From contig NZ_LMMU01000001.1 of the NCBI RefSeq assembly GCF_001422375.1, positions 682,223 through 746,222 of the forward strand: a DNA stretch of 64,000 nt. The letters run 5' to 3'. The position numbers and the translations under genes are program-made. This document shows positions 8,192 through 16,948 of this stretch, in pieces; positions within the stretch are counted from its first letter, which is position 1; every line of letters begins with the position of its first letter. Source of the DNA: Methylobacterium sp. Leaf99 (lineage in GTDB: Bacteria; Pseudomonadota; Alphaproteobacteria; Rhizobiales; Beijerinckiaceae). The notes beneath the pieces were generated by a model that made no database searches, was not told the DNA's origin, and saw nothing but the letters and a program-made list of their open reading frames with translations.

Positions 8192-9019
8192 GAAATCGAG
8201 TTCCAGCGCGTTGAGTACCAAACTCGGCTTGGCAGGGCGAGGCCGTGTCGACGGTGCCACCCTCATCAGACCGGTGAATGTCGTGGGGCGATTGTCCCGC
8301 TTAGGCATATGAAGCATCGAGCCGACGCCGTCTCCCGGGTGTCGGATCTTTTTGAGTCCTGACGCGCTCATGCTCAAGCCAGTCACCCCTGCTGCCAACC
8401 GTGCCGCCGGGATCACCGGGGGCCTCTCGCCGTCCCATGACAGGACGGTGATCCTGTCGGTCGGTGCGATGTCCGGGATGACGCGCAACCGGGGCGCGAC
8501 AGGAGCGCTCGACGGTTGCCTTGGCCCCATCTCGCGGTGTGCAGCCGCCCAGCGTTTGTCTCGCTCCCGATCCCCATGGGGGTAGGAGGATTGGCCTGTC
8601 CCCAATGGGTCACCGAAGCTGGAGGGTCGGTCTTCGTCGGTCGCGTGACGATGGCGGAGCGGGCGGTCGGCGATGGCCGAGCCAGCCGGCGTGCATGACA
8701 AGGCAGCCGTCACCGAGCGCTTACCCTGCCCGTCAGCCATCGCGCTCGCTGCCGTCCTTGCCCTCCGGCACCGATCGAGCCCGGCCCCGGACATTCATCG
8801 AATCCATGGCTTCGCTCAGGCCATCGACCGCTGCGGCATCGCCGGTGTGGCCGTTGGCACGATGTCTTTTGCATCCCCCTCCCATATGCGCCGTGGATCT
8901 CCGCAGGCCACGCTCCCCCGCAAAAAGCGCCCCGCCACACGGGTACCGATCCCGCTGGTCTGGATTGCGGCCTGCGCGTAAGCGATAAGGCGGGAACGGA
9001 TGACGGCAATCGGCGCGCG

Positions 9020-9109
9020 ATGAACTTCGGCTTTCTCTTTTTCACCCTGTTCGGGCTGATCGTGCCCGTGGTCGGCGTCATCTGGATCCTGCGCGCGAGG
9101 GACCGCTGA
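9020..9109 (+). CDS. Candidate 29-residue single-span membrane peptide
   Basis: A short ORF encodes MNFGFLFFTLFGLIVPVVG, then a few more hydrophobic residues and a basic end (RARDR). This is a classic single transmembrane segment with positive charges after it, which is unlikely in random GC-rich sequence. There is no clear ribosome-binding site; AAGGCGGGAACGG lies about 20 bases upstream. It is reported as a candidate small protein only. Confidence 0.35.
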   Translation: MNFGFLFFTLFGLIVPVVGVIWILRARDR

Positions 9110-9202
9110 CGCCCTGGGCTCGCGGTCGGAACAGGGCGCGGCCGGACCGAGGCCGGGTGGAGCCAGGGCGCCTCATCCTCCGGGGTCCTCGCTTCTACGC
9201 GC

Positions 9203-9373
9203 TCACAGCCCGCGGCGTGATCCGAGCGCCGCATGGCGCATGCCTGCCCAAGCGTCTCGGTTGCCCGAAAGGATCATCCGGCCGTCCCTGCGCTCGGCCT
9301 CCGGTTGCTTGATCGGCATGAACCGCTGCATCACCGCCCACGCCGCGTGAAAGCGCCAAGCCAGATCCGCCAC
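9203..9373 (-). CDS. Candidate 56-residue protein, unknown
   Basis: A GTG at 9373 has GAGG five bases upstream and opens a frame of 56 residues beginning MADLAWRFHAAWAVMQRFMP. The sequence is balanced, with helical and charged parts, and the frame has GC-rich third positions like real genes nearby. No family was recognised. It lies alone in a long region without other genes, so it may be a remnant or a small real gene. Confidence 0.3.
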   Translation of the reverse strand: MADLAWRFHAAWAVMQRFMPIKQPEAERRDGRMILSGNRDAWAGMRHAALGSRRGL

Positions 9374-9661
9374 CGCCGCCTCGATGCTGCAACCGGCGCG
9401 CGGGCATCATAAAGACCAAAGTCTCGGCAAGACCTTGGTTCGGTTCCTACCGAATCCGGTCGATGCCTTCGGGATGGCGGATTGGGGCTTTGCTCAGACG
9501 CCACGCAGGCTTGCCCGATCCAGCCACCGCTCCGATCGAGCGGAGGCCGTATCAGCCCTCAGAACTCCGTCGCCCCCGGCCTGCCGCCACAAAGGCAAGC
9601 CGGTCGCGCTTCCATCCGTGAGGGTCCTCATCGATCAGCGCGGATCAACGACACTTGAGCA

Positions 9662-11632
9662 TCATACCGCTGAACCGGCGAGCTGACCATATTCAGGCGA
9701 TTGGCAAAGCGTGCGCACCACCGTGTCGATGCGCAAGGGTTGCTGGGCGATGTGATGCTCCCATTGAATTTTACTGCCCTCGTCGATGGCACGACCAAGG
9801 ATCAGGCGGTAGGCCCGCTGCACGTCTGCGATCGTGATGGCGCGATCGTCCGGATGATCGATGGCCCGGGTGTAGGCGGCAATGGCGAAATCCGCGCCGC
9901 GGGCGCGAGCCTCGGCCAGCAGGGCGGTCTGGTGAACCGCCAGCCAGCGTGCGGCCGGCGTCTCGTCCGGTGCGGCTGAGGGCGTTGGTTTCGATGCAGG
10001 CGAGGACACCCGGCGAGCGCCGAGCCAGGTGCCGACACGCGTCGCAGCGAACAGGGCCTGCCACTTGCTGGCGAAGTACGCATAGTTGAACTGGACCTTC
10101 TCGGTGTAATCCGGGTCCTGCAGCAAAGACCGGGTCGAGCCATTTTCCTCATGGAGGAGCGTCACGGGAACTTGCCAGCAGCGGCTGCCGCGGATCCGAG
10201 CTTCGAGGGCATAATCGGCATCCATGACGTAGGCCCAGCGGTAGCCGCGGTCGAAGTTGCCGACCATGTCGATCACCTCCCGGCGGATATAAGCGCCTCC
10301 GAAGGTGATCCAGTCGACCGGACGCGCAGCCTCGTAGCGCGTGTCGTAGCGGTAAGCGCCCGCACCAGCCTGCCCGGCGCGAAGATCCACACCGCCGCCG
10401 ACATGACTGATCCGACCGTGATCGAAGGCGCCGCCGGCGCATTGGACGTACCAGCCCCCTGTCGGGTTCTGAAGCGGGTAGAGCAGGTCGCAGCCGATCA
10501 GCCCCGCTCCCGGCAGCGTCTCGACCCATGCGAGAAGCTGCGCGTACCAGGCGTTCCCGGTATCGTCCGGCATTGGTGCCATGTCCGTGTGGACGATGAT
10601 GACGTCGCGGTCGGGAAACGCCCGCCAGCCCTGTTCGTAGGCGCGCTCGGGTCCGAGGCGGTCGTGATCCTGCCAGAGATGGAACGGGAGGTGACGGCCC
10701 CGCTCCGTATCGAGGCCGAAGGCGGCGACCACACGGGCGCGATCATCCTCGTGAACGTAGGGACACAGGATGATCGGCTCGGGCCGGCTGGCCTCGGCAG
10801 GCCATGCATCCTCGGGCGCGTCGGCGACGAAGCCCCCGAGCGGCGTCAGGATCCGATGTGCGAATCGCGCGCGCTGCGCCCGGACATAGGCGGGCAGCCT
10901 ATGCTCGGCTCCAATTGCCCAGACATAATCGGGCCGGCCGAACAGGTCCTGGCGAGCGGCGATGAGGGCCAGGGGATCGATTGCGGTGAGGAACGCGGAG
11001 GTGTTGAACTCCTGATGCGAAAAATCGCGTATCTTGGCGCGAATGCCGGCCAAGTCCGAGAGGTAGGAGAAGTGCCAGCCCGCGTCGCTGATCCGCTGGA
11101 CGGGCTCCGTCCCATGTCGAAAAGCGTAGCGCAGTGCGTCGGGTGTATCGGTCTTGAGCCGAGCATAGGGACAGACGATGGCCGTGATGAGGTCGACCTC
11201 TGGGCCGGCCTGATGGACGTAGTTCAGGGCAAAATAGCTCAGGTCGAGGACGAGGCCGTAACTTTCAGGATCGGCTGCGCGGATCGCCGCGATCACCGAA
11301 GCCCGGGGGATCTCGTCGACGTCCGACATCACGATGAGATCGTCGTCCGCCGCGTCCAGGAGACCGCGCAGGATGGTGTTGCGCTGGAACCGCTCGCGTG
11401 CCCACGCATCACCCGTCTCGATATCATCGTCGACGACCACGTAGCGGATCTTGTGTGCGAAACTGCGAATACGTGCCCATTGCGCTCGAAGACGCAGCGG
11501 CTTGGGCCGGCCGCTGAAGGTGCGTGTCGCCTCGACGATCACCACGGCATCGACCGAGGTCGCAAGCTCGTGGAGCCGGATCTCGAGGGTGTCGATCTCG
11601 CCGTTGTAGAGCAGGCAGTCAAAAACGCGCAT
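9662..11632 (-). CDS. Fused glycosyltransferase: GT17-like domain, GT2-like domain, DUF4214-like tail
   Basis: The 656-residue protein starts at ATG 11632 (MRVFDCLLYNGEIDTLEIRL), the usual start of GT17 N-acetylglucosaminyltransferase-like bacterial proteins; an in-frame ATG at 11710 would add 26 residues. The GT17-like part (about 1-270) has the VIVEATRTFSG and MSDVDEIPR motifs, the latter giving the acidic donor-site residues. A second GT-A-like part (about 290-550) contains VHTDMAPMPDD, WITFGGAYIRREV and VMDADYALEARIRG. The last 60 residues (VQRAYRLILGRAIDEG, then LCQSPEYG) resemble a DUF4214 repeat. It probably adds two sugars to a surface glycan in the cytoplasm. Substrates are unknown. 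Confidence 0.82.
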   Translation of the reverse strand: MRVFDCLLYNGEIDTLEIRLHELATSVDAVVIVEATRTFSGRPKPLRLRAQWARIRSFAHKIRYVVVDDDIETGDAWARERFQRNTILRGLLDAADDDLIVMSDVDEIPRASVIAAIRAADPESYGLVLDLSYFALNYVHQAGPEVDLITAIVCPYARLKTDTPDALRYAFRHGTEPVQRISDAGWHFSYLSDLAGIRAKIRDFSHQEFNTSAFLTAIDPLALIAARQDLFGRPDYVWAIGAEHRLPAYVRAQRARFAHRILTPLGGFVADAPEDAWPAEASRPEPIILCPYVHEDDRARVVAAFGLDTERGRHLPFHLWQDHDRLGPERAYEQGWRAFPDRDVIIVHTDMAPMPDDTGNAWYAQLLAWVETLPGAGLIGCDLLYPLQNPTGGWYVQCAGGAFDHGRISHVGGGVDLRAGQAGAGAYRYDTRYEAARPVDWITFGGAYIRREVIDMVGNFDRGYRWAYVMDADYALEARIRGSRCWQVPVTLLHEENGSTRSLLQDPDYTEKVQFNYAYFASKWQALFAATRVGTWLGARRVSSPASKPTPSAAPDETPAARWLAVHQTALLAEARARGADFAIAAYTRAIDHPDDRAITIADVQRAYRLILGRAIDEGSKIQWEHHIAQQPLRIDTVVRTLCQSPEYGQLAGSAV

Positions 11633-12005
11633 GGGACCCCCGAACGCCCGAACACCGTGCAACCGAGTGAGCACAGGCATCAGGCGTATAGACCGAATGG
11701 CCACCGACAACAGACCCGGAGCGGACCCGATCGGGGGCGGCGCTTGCAGCGTGAAGCCGGTGGCGGAAGCGCGGTGCCCGATCGCTTCGTTGATCGGCGT
11801 AACCGTGCTTCAGGAAACGGGGATGCAGCCTTCGGACAGGCTTTCGGCCTGCGCTCGGACAATCATGCCGAGATTACGAGCGTTGTCCCGGCACGCTCGC
11901 AGATCTCCGCATGGTCGCCTTCGTCCCTCTCATGCTCGAACAGACCGCGCGACCGGCGGGCGGTTCAGAACGACCTCTGACGTGCGGGGCCGTTTGAGCA
12001 TCGGT
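11633..12005. other. Intergenic region, no gene seen
   Basis: This gap lies between two minus-strand genes and should contain the promoter of the GT17-GT2 gene. Reading frames here give arginine- and proline-rich chance sequence. No terminator or repeat was identified. Confidence 0.4.
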
Positions 12006-12623
12006 CTAATCGTCCATCGCGCCGGCCGATGGTTTGGCCCGCGAGGGTCTGCGACCCGCCGCTGGAATACATCCGCTGCACACGCTGCTGCTCGCGCGCC
12101 GGACCTGGGCGTCGAAGCGGCGATCCCGATTTGCCTGGGCGCGCTGCTCGACTTCGGCGTGCGCCTCGACATCGGCGAGCGGCATCATCGTCGACCGTAC
12201 GGCCGGGGGCGTTCCCGTGGGGGCGTCGGTCGGACCCAGACGTGCGGCCAGGAACGGGGAGGTCTGCGGGACGGCGCCCGAATCCGCCGTCGCAGCAGAG
12301 ATAGGCGCCTTACTGAGATGGGCCGCATGGGCGACCATGCGCCGGGGCGGCGCCGAGGAGTCCGCGACGCGGTTGTTGGTGCGCGTGAGAACAGCTTGCG
12401 GATTGATGCCGCCACCCCCGCGTCCCGGCTCGAAGAGCAGCTCGCCCGGCATGACGGCCGTCAGGCGCTGTGCGGGCTCGACGGCTTCCGGCATGGGCGG
12501 GCCTGCGGAAGCGAAGGATGTGCCGGCTCCCGCGCGCAGGCGTGCCTGCGGATCGGTGCCGACACAGGCGGACAGGCTCGTAAGGCCGACCGCGGCGACG
12601 AACAAGATTCTGATCAGTCTCAA
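12006..12623 (-). CDS. Predicted lipoprotein, function unknown
   Basis: The 205-residue product begins with a short basic stretch, a hydrophobic segment and the lipobox LSAC, placing the lipidated cysteine at residue 20. It should be processed by signal peptidase II and anchored in the membrane, facing the periplasm. The mature part is rich in alanine, proline and arginine and looks disordered, with no catalytic motif. No family was recognised. It stands alone on the minus strand. The C-terminal third has a more random look, so the true stop side might have been altered by an old frameshift. Confidence 0.65.
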   Translation of the reverse strand: MRLIRILFVAAVGLTSLSACVGTDPQARLRAGAGTSFASAGPPMPEAVEPAQRLTAVMPGELLFEPGRGGGGINPQAVLTRTNNRVADSSAPPRRMVAHAAHLSKAPISAATADSGAVPQTSPFLAARLGPTDAPTGTPPAVRSTMMPLADVEAHAEVEQRAQANRDRRFDAQVRRASSSVCSGCIPAAGRRPSRAKPSAGAMDD

Positions 12624-13277
12624 GATGCCCCCGCATCAGCATGGAATCCGGTGGATCCCTGCCTTGTCCCGCGATGGCGATAGGTTGGGGATGCATCGTA
12701 AATATGGCGTTGCGCGAGTTCCGGCCCGGCTCAGGCGCGAAGGATGTCGCGTGCAGACCGGCGTGCCTGAGCTCCGACCGCGCCATGGAGCGAGGGTGAG
12801 GTCGAGCCGTCGGGACTCGATCGCCTGAACAACGCCATCGGTCTGCGCTTCGGCACGGTGCCGGCGGAGGCGGGCGACGGCGCCATCGCGGAAAAGCATC
12901 GCCCGTCCCCGTTCCTCACCTGCGAGCCGAACGGCATGGTCGGCCCCGTTCATCCCGATCGTGGGTTGACGCAAGGATTGGTGACGGACCGGAGCAGGCG
13001 GTGACCTCCCGATCCGAAACGACGGCATCAAGAAATTTATTCGTCTTCGGAAAGTTATTTTTACGCCACGCGGTCATCGAAAGCTTCGAAATGCGTGGGG
13101 AGCATACCTCGAAACTGTCGTAACCGGGTCAGGCCCTGTCGAACTTGCGTTATAGTGGACAAACCGTCTGGCGGCAGCATTATGCTGCGATGCAAAAGTA
13201 GCATGCCGCATCGCAACATAAGCGTGCTCTAATCCGTCCATCGAGCGGCTCCCAGCCGCGCAAGCCGGATCTGTCCC
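12624..13277. other. Divergent intergenic region, no convincing gene
   Basis: This lies between the lipoprotein gene (minus) and a small exported protein gene (plus), so it should carry promoters for both. Some GC-rich ORFs overlap one another on the minus strand (for example 12731-12937) but none has a recognisable sequence. A short perfect palindrome at 13174-13188 is listed separately. Confidence 0.4.
13174..13188. promoter_or_regulatory. Palindrome upstream of the small exported protein gene
   Basis: Two seven-base arms, GCAGCAT and ATGCTGC, flank a single T and are perfectly complementary. The site lies about 90 bases before ATG 13278 and just after a TATAGT sequence at about 13151-13156 that could be a -10 element. 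An operator position is possible. The palindrome could also occur by chance. Confidence 0.3.
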
Positions 13278-13520
13278 ATGCGCAATACGTCCTTCCTCGT
13301 CCTCGCCGCCATCCTGTCCGCCACCTCCGGCGTCGCCGTGGCGGGTGAGGCGACCTATCTGACCCCGCCGCTCTTCCGCGAGCAGGCGCGTGACACTCAG
13401 AAGGTTCGCAGCGTCAGTGATCTGACCACGACGCCCACCCTGACGACCGCAGCCAAGCCGACCGTCCCGGTCCGCGCGGTGCAGGTGGTTGCGGACGCCG
13501 AGGCGTCGTCGGCGCGCTGA
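13278..13520 (+). CDS. Small exported protein, unknown
   Basis: The 80-residue product has a clear Sec signal peptide: basic start (MRNTS), hydrophobic core (FLVLAAILSATSGVAV) and an AxA-like cleavage site near residue 22-23 (VAVAGEA). The mature part of about 57 residues is polar and rich in Thr, Val and Ala, without cysteines or known motifs. It is probably periplasmic. Several other small exported proteins follow in the next 3.5 kb. No function can be assigned. Confidence 0.65.
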   Translation: MRNTSFLVLAAILSATSGVAVAGEATYLTPPLFREQARDTQKVRSVSDLTTTPTLTTAAKPTVPVRAVQVVADAEASSAR

Positions 13521-13617
13521 TGGGAAACGGCGCGCGCTCGACCCGCACGCCGTTTCCGGACCAGCGTCGCGGCCCGGACGATCCGAGCGCGACGTCGGCA
13601 GATCGCCGTCCCTCGAA

Positions 13618-14019
13618 TCAGTCGGCGGCCGATAGGTCTCGCGCGAGCCAGGCCCACGCCGCCGCCTCGTCCTCCAGATCGAACGTCTTGGTTTCGACGG
13701 GCATGACGAAACCGGACAGGTTGATCATCGTCTTGGCGAACGTTGGGGCGCCGACGACGACATAGCGCCTGATGTGCGCGACCGAGCGCGCTTTCACGCT
13801 GGCCGCATAGCCGTCGAAGGTGGCACCGAGATCCGATCCCTCATAGTTCGACATGATGATCAGCATGTCGATCTTGTCGAGGGACTGCATGGCCTCGTCG
13901 GTTAGAGACGACATCCATTCGATGTCGGCTTTGGAGATCTTGTCTTTGATCTCGAAAGCGAGGAGGTCCGGCCGCGGTGAATCGCGGCGGATGACCGACC
14001 CGTCGGGTGCGCTGCTCAT
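13618..14019 (-). CDS. SpoIIAA-like (STAS-fold) protein
   Basis: This 133-residue cytoplasmic protein matches the SpoIIAA-like family of about 120-130 residues. It has the expected order: a beta strand with LAFEIKDKISKADIEWM, a helix, the strand-turn DMLIIMSNYEGSDLGA, and a later strand RRYVVVGAPTFAK followed by a helix and the EDEAAAWAWL end helix. Members are small STAS-fold proteins of uncertain role, sometimes linked to lipid binding or stress. The neighbours are small hypothetical genes, which gives no further clue. The start ATG 14019 gives a normal length. Confidence 0.82.
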   Translation of the reverse strand: MSSAPDGSVIRRDSPRPDLLAFEIKDKISKADIEWMSSLTDEAMQSLDKIDMLIIMSNYEGSDLGATFDGYAASVKARSVAHIRRYVVVGAPTFAKTMINLSGFVMPVETKTFDLEDEAAAWAWLARDLSAAD

Positions 14020-14054
14020 GGCCCGTCTCCTGTTCGCGGTGTCCGACGACGGCC

Positions 14055-14204
14055 TCAGCTCGGCTGCTCTTCGGTCTTCTCGATCTCCGGATCATCCTCC
14101 TGAGGAACTGAGGGCTCCGGTCCGACCTTCGGAGCTCGCTGATCGGGAACCGGTGCTTCCTCAGGCTTCGGATCCGACCCATTCGGCACGCTGGCTTGGC
14201 TCAT
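14055..14204 (-). CDS. Short acidic disordered protein
   Basis: The 49-residue product begins MSQASVPNGSDPKPEE and is almost entirely Pro, Glu, Asp and Ser with no hydrophobic core, so it is probably intrinsically disordered. AGGGAT lies about 10 bases before ATG 14204. It precedes the SpoIIAA-like gene on the same strand with 35 bases between them, so the two may share a transcript. No family was recognised. Confidence 0.45.
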   Translation of the reverse strand: MSQASVPNGSDPKPEEAPVPDQRAPKVGPEPSVPQEDDPEIEKTEEQPS

Positions 14205-14316
14205 GGCTTTGATCCCTGTCGAAATGCAGGGGACCAAGCCGCAGCGTGCGGGTGTGTTCCTGCCCTCGTCGCAATCGAGAGCCTCAGCGGACACTTTTCC
14301 GGCGTGCGATCTGCCG

Positions 14317-14327
14317 CCCCCCCCCCC
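14317..14327. repeat. Run of eleven C
   Basis: A homopolymer of eleven C lies in non-coding sequence between two small minus-strand genes. Runs of this length slip easily during replication and sequencing. It is not within a recognised gene, so no phase-variation role is proposed. Confidence 0.7.
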
Positions 14328-14480
14328 GGAGCCGCCGCAGGCCCGCCGCCTCCGCGTTCTTCGGCGAGGAGACCCTGGCCCCCGGACGTCTCGCCGATCC
14401 GCATCCATCCATGACGCCGGCGCGACAACGGCTTCGGCACTGCGGATGAGACAGGGCAAAGGGGGTGGCGTTCACGCCGC

Positions 14481-14831
14481 TCAACCGGCGGCGAAGGCAG
14501 CGCCGGTCTGCGCAGCGACCTCGGGCGACAGCCAGCGCTCGTCGAGGTCGGTCGCGTTTCGTTCGGCCACCGGCTGGGTTTCATCGCCCTCGGCGAAAAT
14601 GACCGTATCGCCCGGCTCGACGTCGCGCGTGGCGTAGAAATCCCAGCGACGATGAAGGACGCGCGGCCCCCCGAACAGGCGGAAGGCATTCCAGTCGCGG
14701 TCGTCCCGAAAACCGACATCGTGGATGCCTTTCGGCGGACGCTCGGACGACCGGGGCATTCCTCCGAGGTCGCCGCTGGAGGGCGGCTGTCGAGGTGAGG
14801 GAGGCTGTCCGGACCGCGGCACGCTGCTCAT
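14481..14831 (-). CDS. Hypothetical protein
   Basis: The 116-residue ORF has a proline-rich N-terminus and a more structured middle (DWNAFRLFGGPRVLHRRWDF, then ATRDVEPGDTVIFAEGD) that reads like a small beta domain. The C-terminus contains WLSPEVAAQTGAAFAAG. No family was recognised. The composition of the middle part looks coding, but the start is uncertain; ATG 14757 would remove the proline-rich part. It may be a genus-specific small protein. Confidence 0.5.
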   Translation of the reverse strand: MSSVPRSGQPPSPRQPPSSGDLGGMPRSSERPPKGIHDVGFRDDRDWNAFRLFGGPRVLHRRWDFYATRDVEPGDTVIFAEGDETQPVAERNATDLDERWLSPEVAAQTGAAFAAG

Positions 14832-14988
14832 CGCCTGCTCGCAACCGCTGATTCGAGCGCGTTCGCGTTGGATCGCTGGGGGAAGGGCAAGGAACGAACG
14901 ATCGGAGACAACCGGAAAGGCCCGGTCGCCAGTGACGGCGCCGGGCTTCGTGTCGGCAGAATCGAGCGGATCACCGCCCGCCTGCGGA

Positions 14989-15288
14989 TCAGCAGTCGTT
15001 GCTGCCCGGCTTGACGACCTGACCCTCGGCCGGCTTCTTCTCGTCGCCGCCGGGCTGGGTGTTGCCGCCGACGTTGTTCATGGCGCCGACGGTACCGGGG
15101 GACTCGGCCTTGGCGCCGGGGGTGACCTTCGTATCCGACGTGCCGTCCGCCTTGGAGCTCTTGTCGGTCGCGGCGCCCTGGCCCTGGGCGTTCGTGGTCG
15201 TGCCGACCGCGCAGGGCGCGGCCATCGCTGCCGACCCCGCGGCGAACAGGATCGTGGCGGCGACGGCGATCGTGCAGACGTTCTTCAT
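14989..15288 (-). CDS. Small exported protein, Gly/Thr/Lys-rich
   Basis: The start ATG 15288 has GGAGA eight bases upstream and gives a 99-residue product. A Sec signal peptide (MKNVCTIAVAATILFAAG, cleaved near SAAMA-AP) is followed by a low-complexity polar part (TNAQGQGAATDKSSKADG) and a C-terminal cysteine; another cysteine lies just after the cleavage site. It is probably periplasmic or surface-exposed. An open frame extends upstream but lacks signal-peptide logic. No function is known. Confidence 0.7.
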   Translation of the reverse strand: MKNVCTIAVAATILFAAGSAAMAAPCAVGTTTNAQGQGAATDKSSKADGTSDTKVTPGAKAESPGTVGAMNNVGGNTQPGGDEKKPAEGQVVKPGSNDC

Positions 15289-15621
15289 TGGTTTCTCCGA
15301 GGTTTTCCAAAGCTCCCAACAAGATTGGCCCCGCGCACGTTCCGGCGGACAGCCCGGCTGTGACATTTGCGGCATGGCCCCGTGCCCGCCGATCGTCTCC
15401 GGTCCCCACGTCCCAGGCCCCCTGGCATCCAGACCCGAGATCACCCCCCAACCTTTCGGGGGGTCCACACGCGGGTCGGCACCGCCCGGGTTCGGCCGGC
15501 GCCGAGCTGCCTGTTCGGGCGGTCATGGGCAAGGTTTCCGAAGGCGTTCCGGCAGTTGATGTGATCGGAGACGGGAAAAGCAATTACAACTTCGATCAGA
15601 TTGCCGTCTTGTGTGGCAAGA
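15289..15621. other. Intergenic region, no gene seen
   Basis: The region lies upstream of the exported protein gene ending at 14989 and should include its promoter. Reading frames are arginine- and proline-rich without recognisable protein. No terminator for the gene ending at 15622 was identified. Confidence 0.4.
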
Positions 15622-15888
15622 TCAATTTCGACCTGATCCAATATCAGTGCCGTTTTGCTGCTGCCCGCCAGACCGACTATCGATACCGCCCCCGCCGCCA
15701 GAAGGCTGAAACCCTTTCGGATAGATCGGCTGGATGCAAATCCGCTGACATATGATGTGCATGTCCCTCGGATCAGTGCATATGTTTCGCGCTTCTCCCT
15801 CAACACAAGCGCATGTACACCCGGCCATGGCTGAGCTGGACACTGAATAGATTGCCACGGCAACAGAAAAGGCTCGCACAAGTCTCAT
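15622..15888 (-). CDS. Small exported cysteine-containing protein
   Basis: From ATG 15888 the product has 88 residues; ATG 15906, six codons earlier, is also possible but has no ribosome-binding site. The signal peptide (MRLVRAFSVAVAIYSVSSS, cleaved after AMA) leads to a short mature protein beginning GCTCACVEG with further cysteines (NICTD, IICQRIC) and a Gly/Gln-rich tail. Five to six cysteines suggest disulphide bonds in the periplasm. Codon use is less GC-rich than in the neighbours. No family was recognised. Confidence 0.6.
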   Translation of the reverse strand: MRLVRAFSVAVAIYSVSSSAMAGCTCACVEGEARNICTDPRDMHIICQRICIQPIYPKGFQPSGGGGGIDSRSGGQQQNGTDIGSGRN

Positions 15889-15906
15889 GTTGTTCACTCG
15901 GTTCAT

Positions 15907-16288
15907 CAGCGCATAATATCATTACGCTGTTTGGCTTTTCCGCTCCAGCATTTGTTTCTGTCGAGCCTCGCGGGTCTTGGCGCGTGCGGGCCTCACGCAT
16001 AGTCCCGCCGTGGCCGGAGCCGGGCCGGTCGAGTCTTGCTCGACATCGTTGAACGATTCAGCGGCCCGGCGATGCCGCCGGGCCCGAGGCCGACCGCACG
16101 CGGGAAGGCCGTCACGGCCCCGATGGCGCGGGGCCCGGCATCACCGTCAGGCCCCTTCGGCCCGAAGTCATACCGGCGCGCCCAGGACGCACGCTGGATT
16201 TCAGCGACGACCCTGGTGGTTTCCGATGTGATGGAACGATGTGTGCGCGGTGCGGATACTGTTTGGGCTAGAGGATCAGGAGGCGCCC
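15907..16288. other. Divergent intergenic region, no gene seen
   Basis: This lies between a minus-strand exported protein gene and a plus-strand small gene and should hold promoters for both. Open frames here have no recognisable protein. A good ribosome-binding site (AGGAGG) lies at its right end and belongs to the gene starting at 16289. Confidence 0.4.
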
Positions 16289-16495
16289 ATGATCAGGAAG
16301 CTGCTTTCCGCGGTCTCTCGCGGGTCGGACGACAAGGTCGGCGTCGCGCGTCGGCCGGGGGAGCTTCCGGAAGACGCGTCGCGGCTCGAAACGATGGTGC
16401 CGCGGCAGCCGCCGCCGGCCCGAAACGACGACGGGATGCACCGGGTCTGCGAGGAGGTGGAGAAGGCCCTGCGGCAGGCCGGGCACCTGCGGTAG
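16289..16495 (+). CDS. Small cytoplasmic protein, unknown
   Basis: The start ATG 16289 is supported by a perfect AGGAGG eight bases upstream, so the frame opening earlier at 16241 is not used. The 68-residue product is highly charged, with a basic N-terminus (MIRKLLSAVSRGSDDK), a proline-rich middle and a helical C-terminus (DGMHRVCEEVEKALRQAGHL). It has no signal peptide or membrane segment. No family was recognised. Confidence 0.6.
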   Translation: MIRKLLSAVSRGSDDKVGVARRPGELPEDASRLETMVPRQPPPARNDDGMHRVCEEVEKALRQAGHLR

Positions 16496-16582
16496 AGCGG
16501 CGTTGCCCCGCCGTCGCGACGGGTTTGGTGCAGGGTGGATGGGGCCCTACGTTGCGTCCGACACGACAGGGATGGGACGCCC

Positions 16583-16948
16583 ATGAGAATCGCATTGGCA
16601 CTTGCCGCCATGGCCGCCACGAGCTTTCCGGCCGCGGCCATCGAGGGGCGCTACAAGATCAAAGGGCGAAACCCCGGCCAGTCTCAGGTCTATCGCGGCG
16701 AGGCTGCCGTGAAGAAGCTCGGCGACACCTACAGCATCGTTTGGCAGATCGGATCCGCGCGTCAGATCGGAACCGGAATCCTCACCGGCTCCGTCCTGTC
16801 GGTCGTCTTCCAGGCGGCCGGCGCTCCCGGGTCCGGAGGCGTCGCGAGTTTCCAGGTGAGCGGCGGCAAAGTCACGTCGGGCCAGTGGGCCGTGACCGGC
16901 GGGCAGACGGTCGGGATGGAACAATGGGCGTTTGAGACCGGGATCTAG
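16583..16948 (+). CDS. Exported small beta-rich protein
   Basis: The 121-residue product has a signal peptide (MRIALALAAMAATSFPAAA, cleaved near residue 19). The mature part starts IEGRYKIKGRNPGQSQVYRG and alternates strands and turns with many glycines (YSIVWQIGSARQIGTGI, GGKVTSGQWAVTGGQTVG). This looks like a small beta barrel or sandwich, similar to bacterial proteins of unknown function that bear one YRGxxxV strand pattern. It is probably periplasmic. The stop codon overlaps the end of a decayed transposase on the other strand. Confidence 0.7.
   Translation: MRIALALAAMAATSFPAAAIEGRYKIKGRNPGQSQVYRGEAAVKKLGDTYSIVWQIGSARQIGTGILTGSVLSVVFQAAGAPGSGGVASFQVSGGKVTSGQWAVTGGQTVGMEQWAFETGI

Larger units (their letters stand above)
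8192..9661. other. Long intergenic or degenerate region with only small candidate ORFs
   Basis: About 1.5 kb lies between the GT90 and GT17 genes. An open frame continues upstream of the GT90 start but looks non-coding. Two small ORFs (9020-9109 plus, 9203-9373 minus) are listed separately. No transposase relic, RNA gene or repeat was recognised here. Confidence 0.4.

Noticed and set aside
12636..13031. A 131-codon minus-strand ORF between the lipoprotein gene and the small exported protein gene.
   Set aside because: Several overlapping frames here are equally open, none has a ribosome-binding site or recognisable domain.
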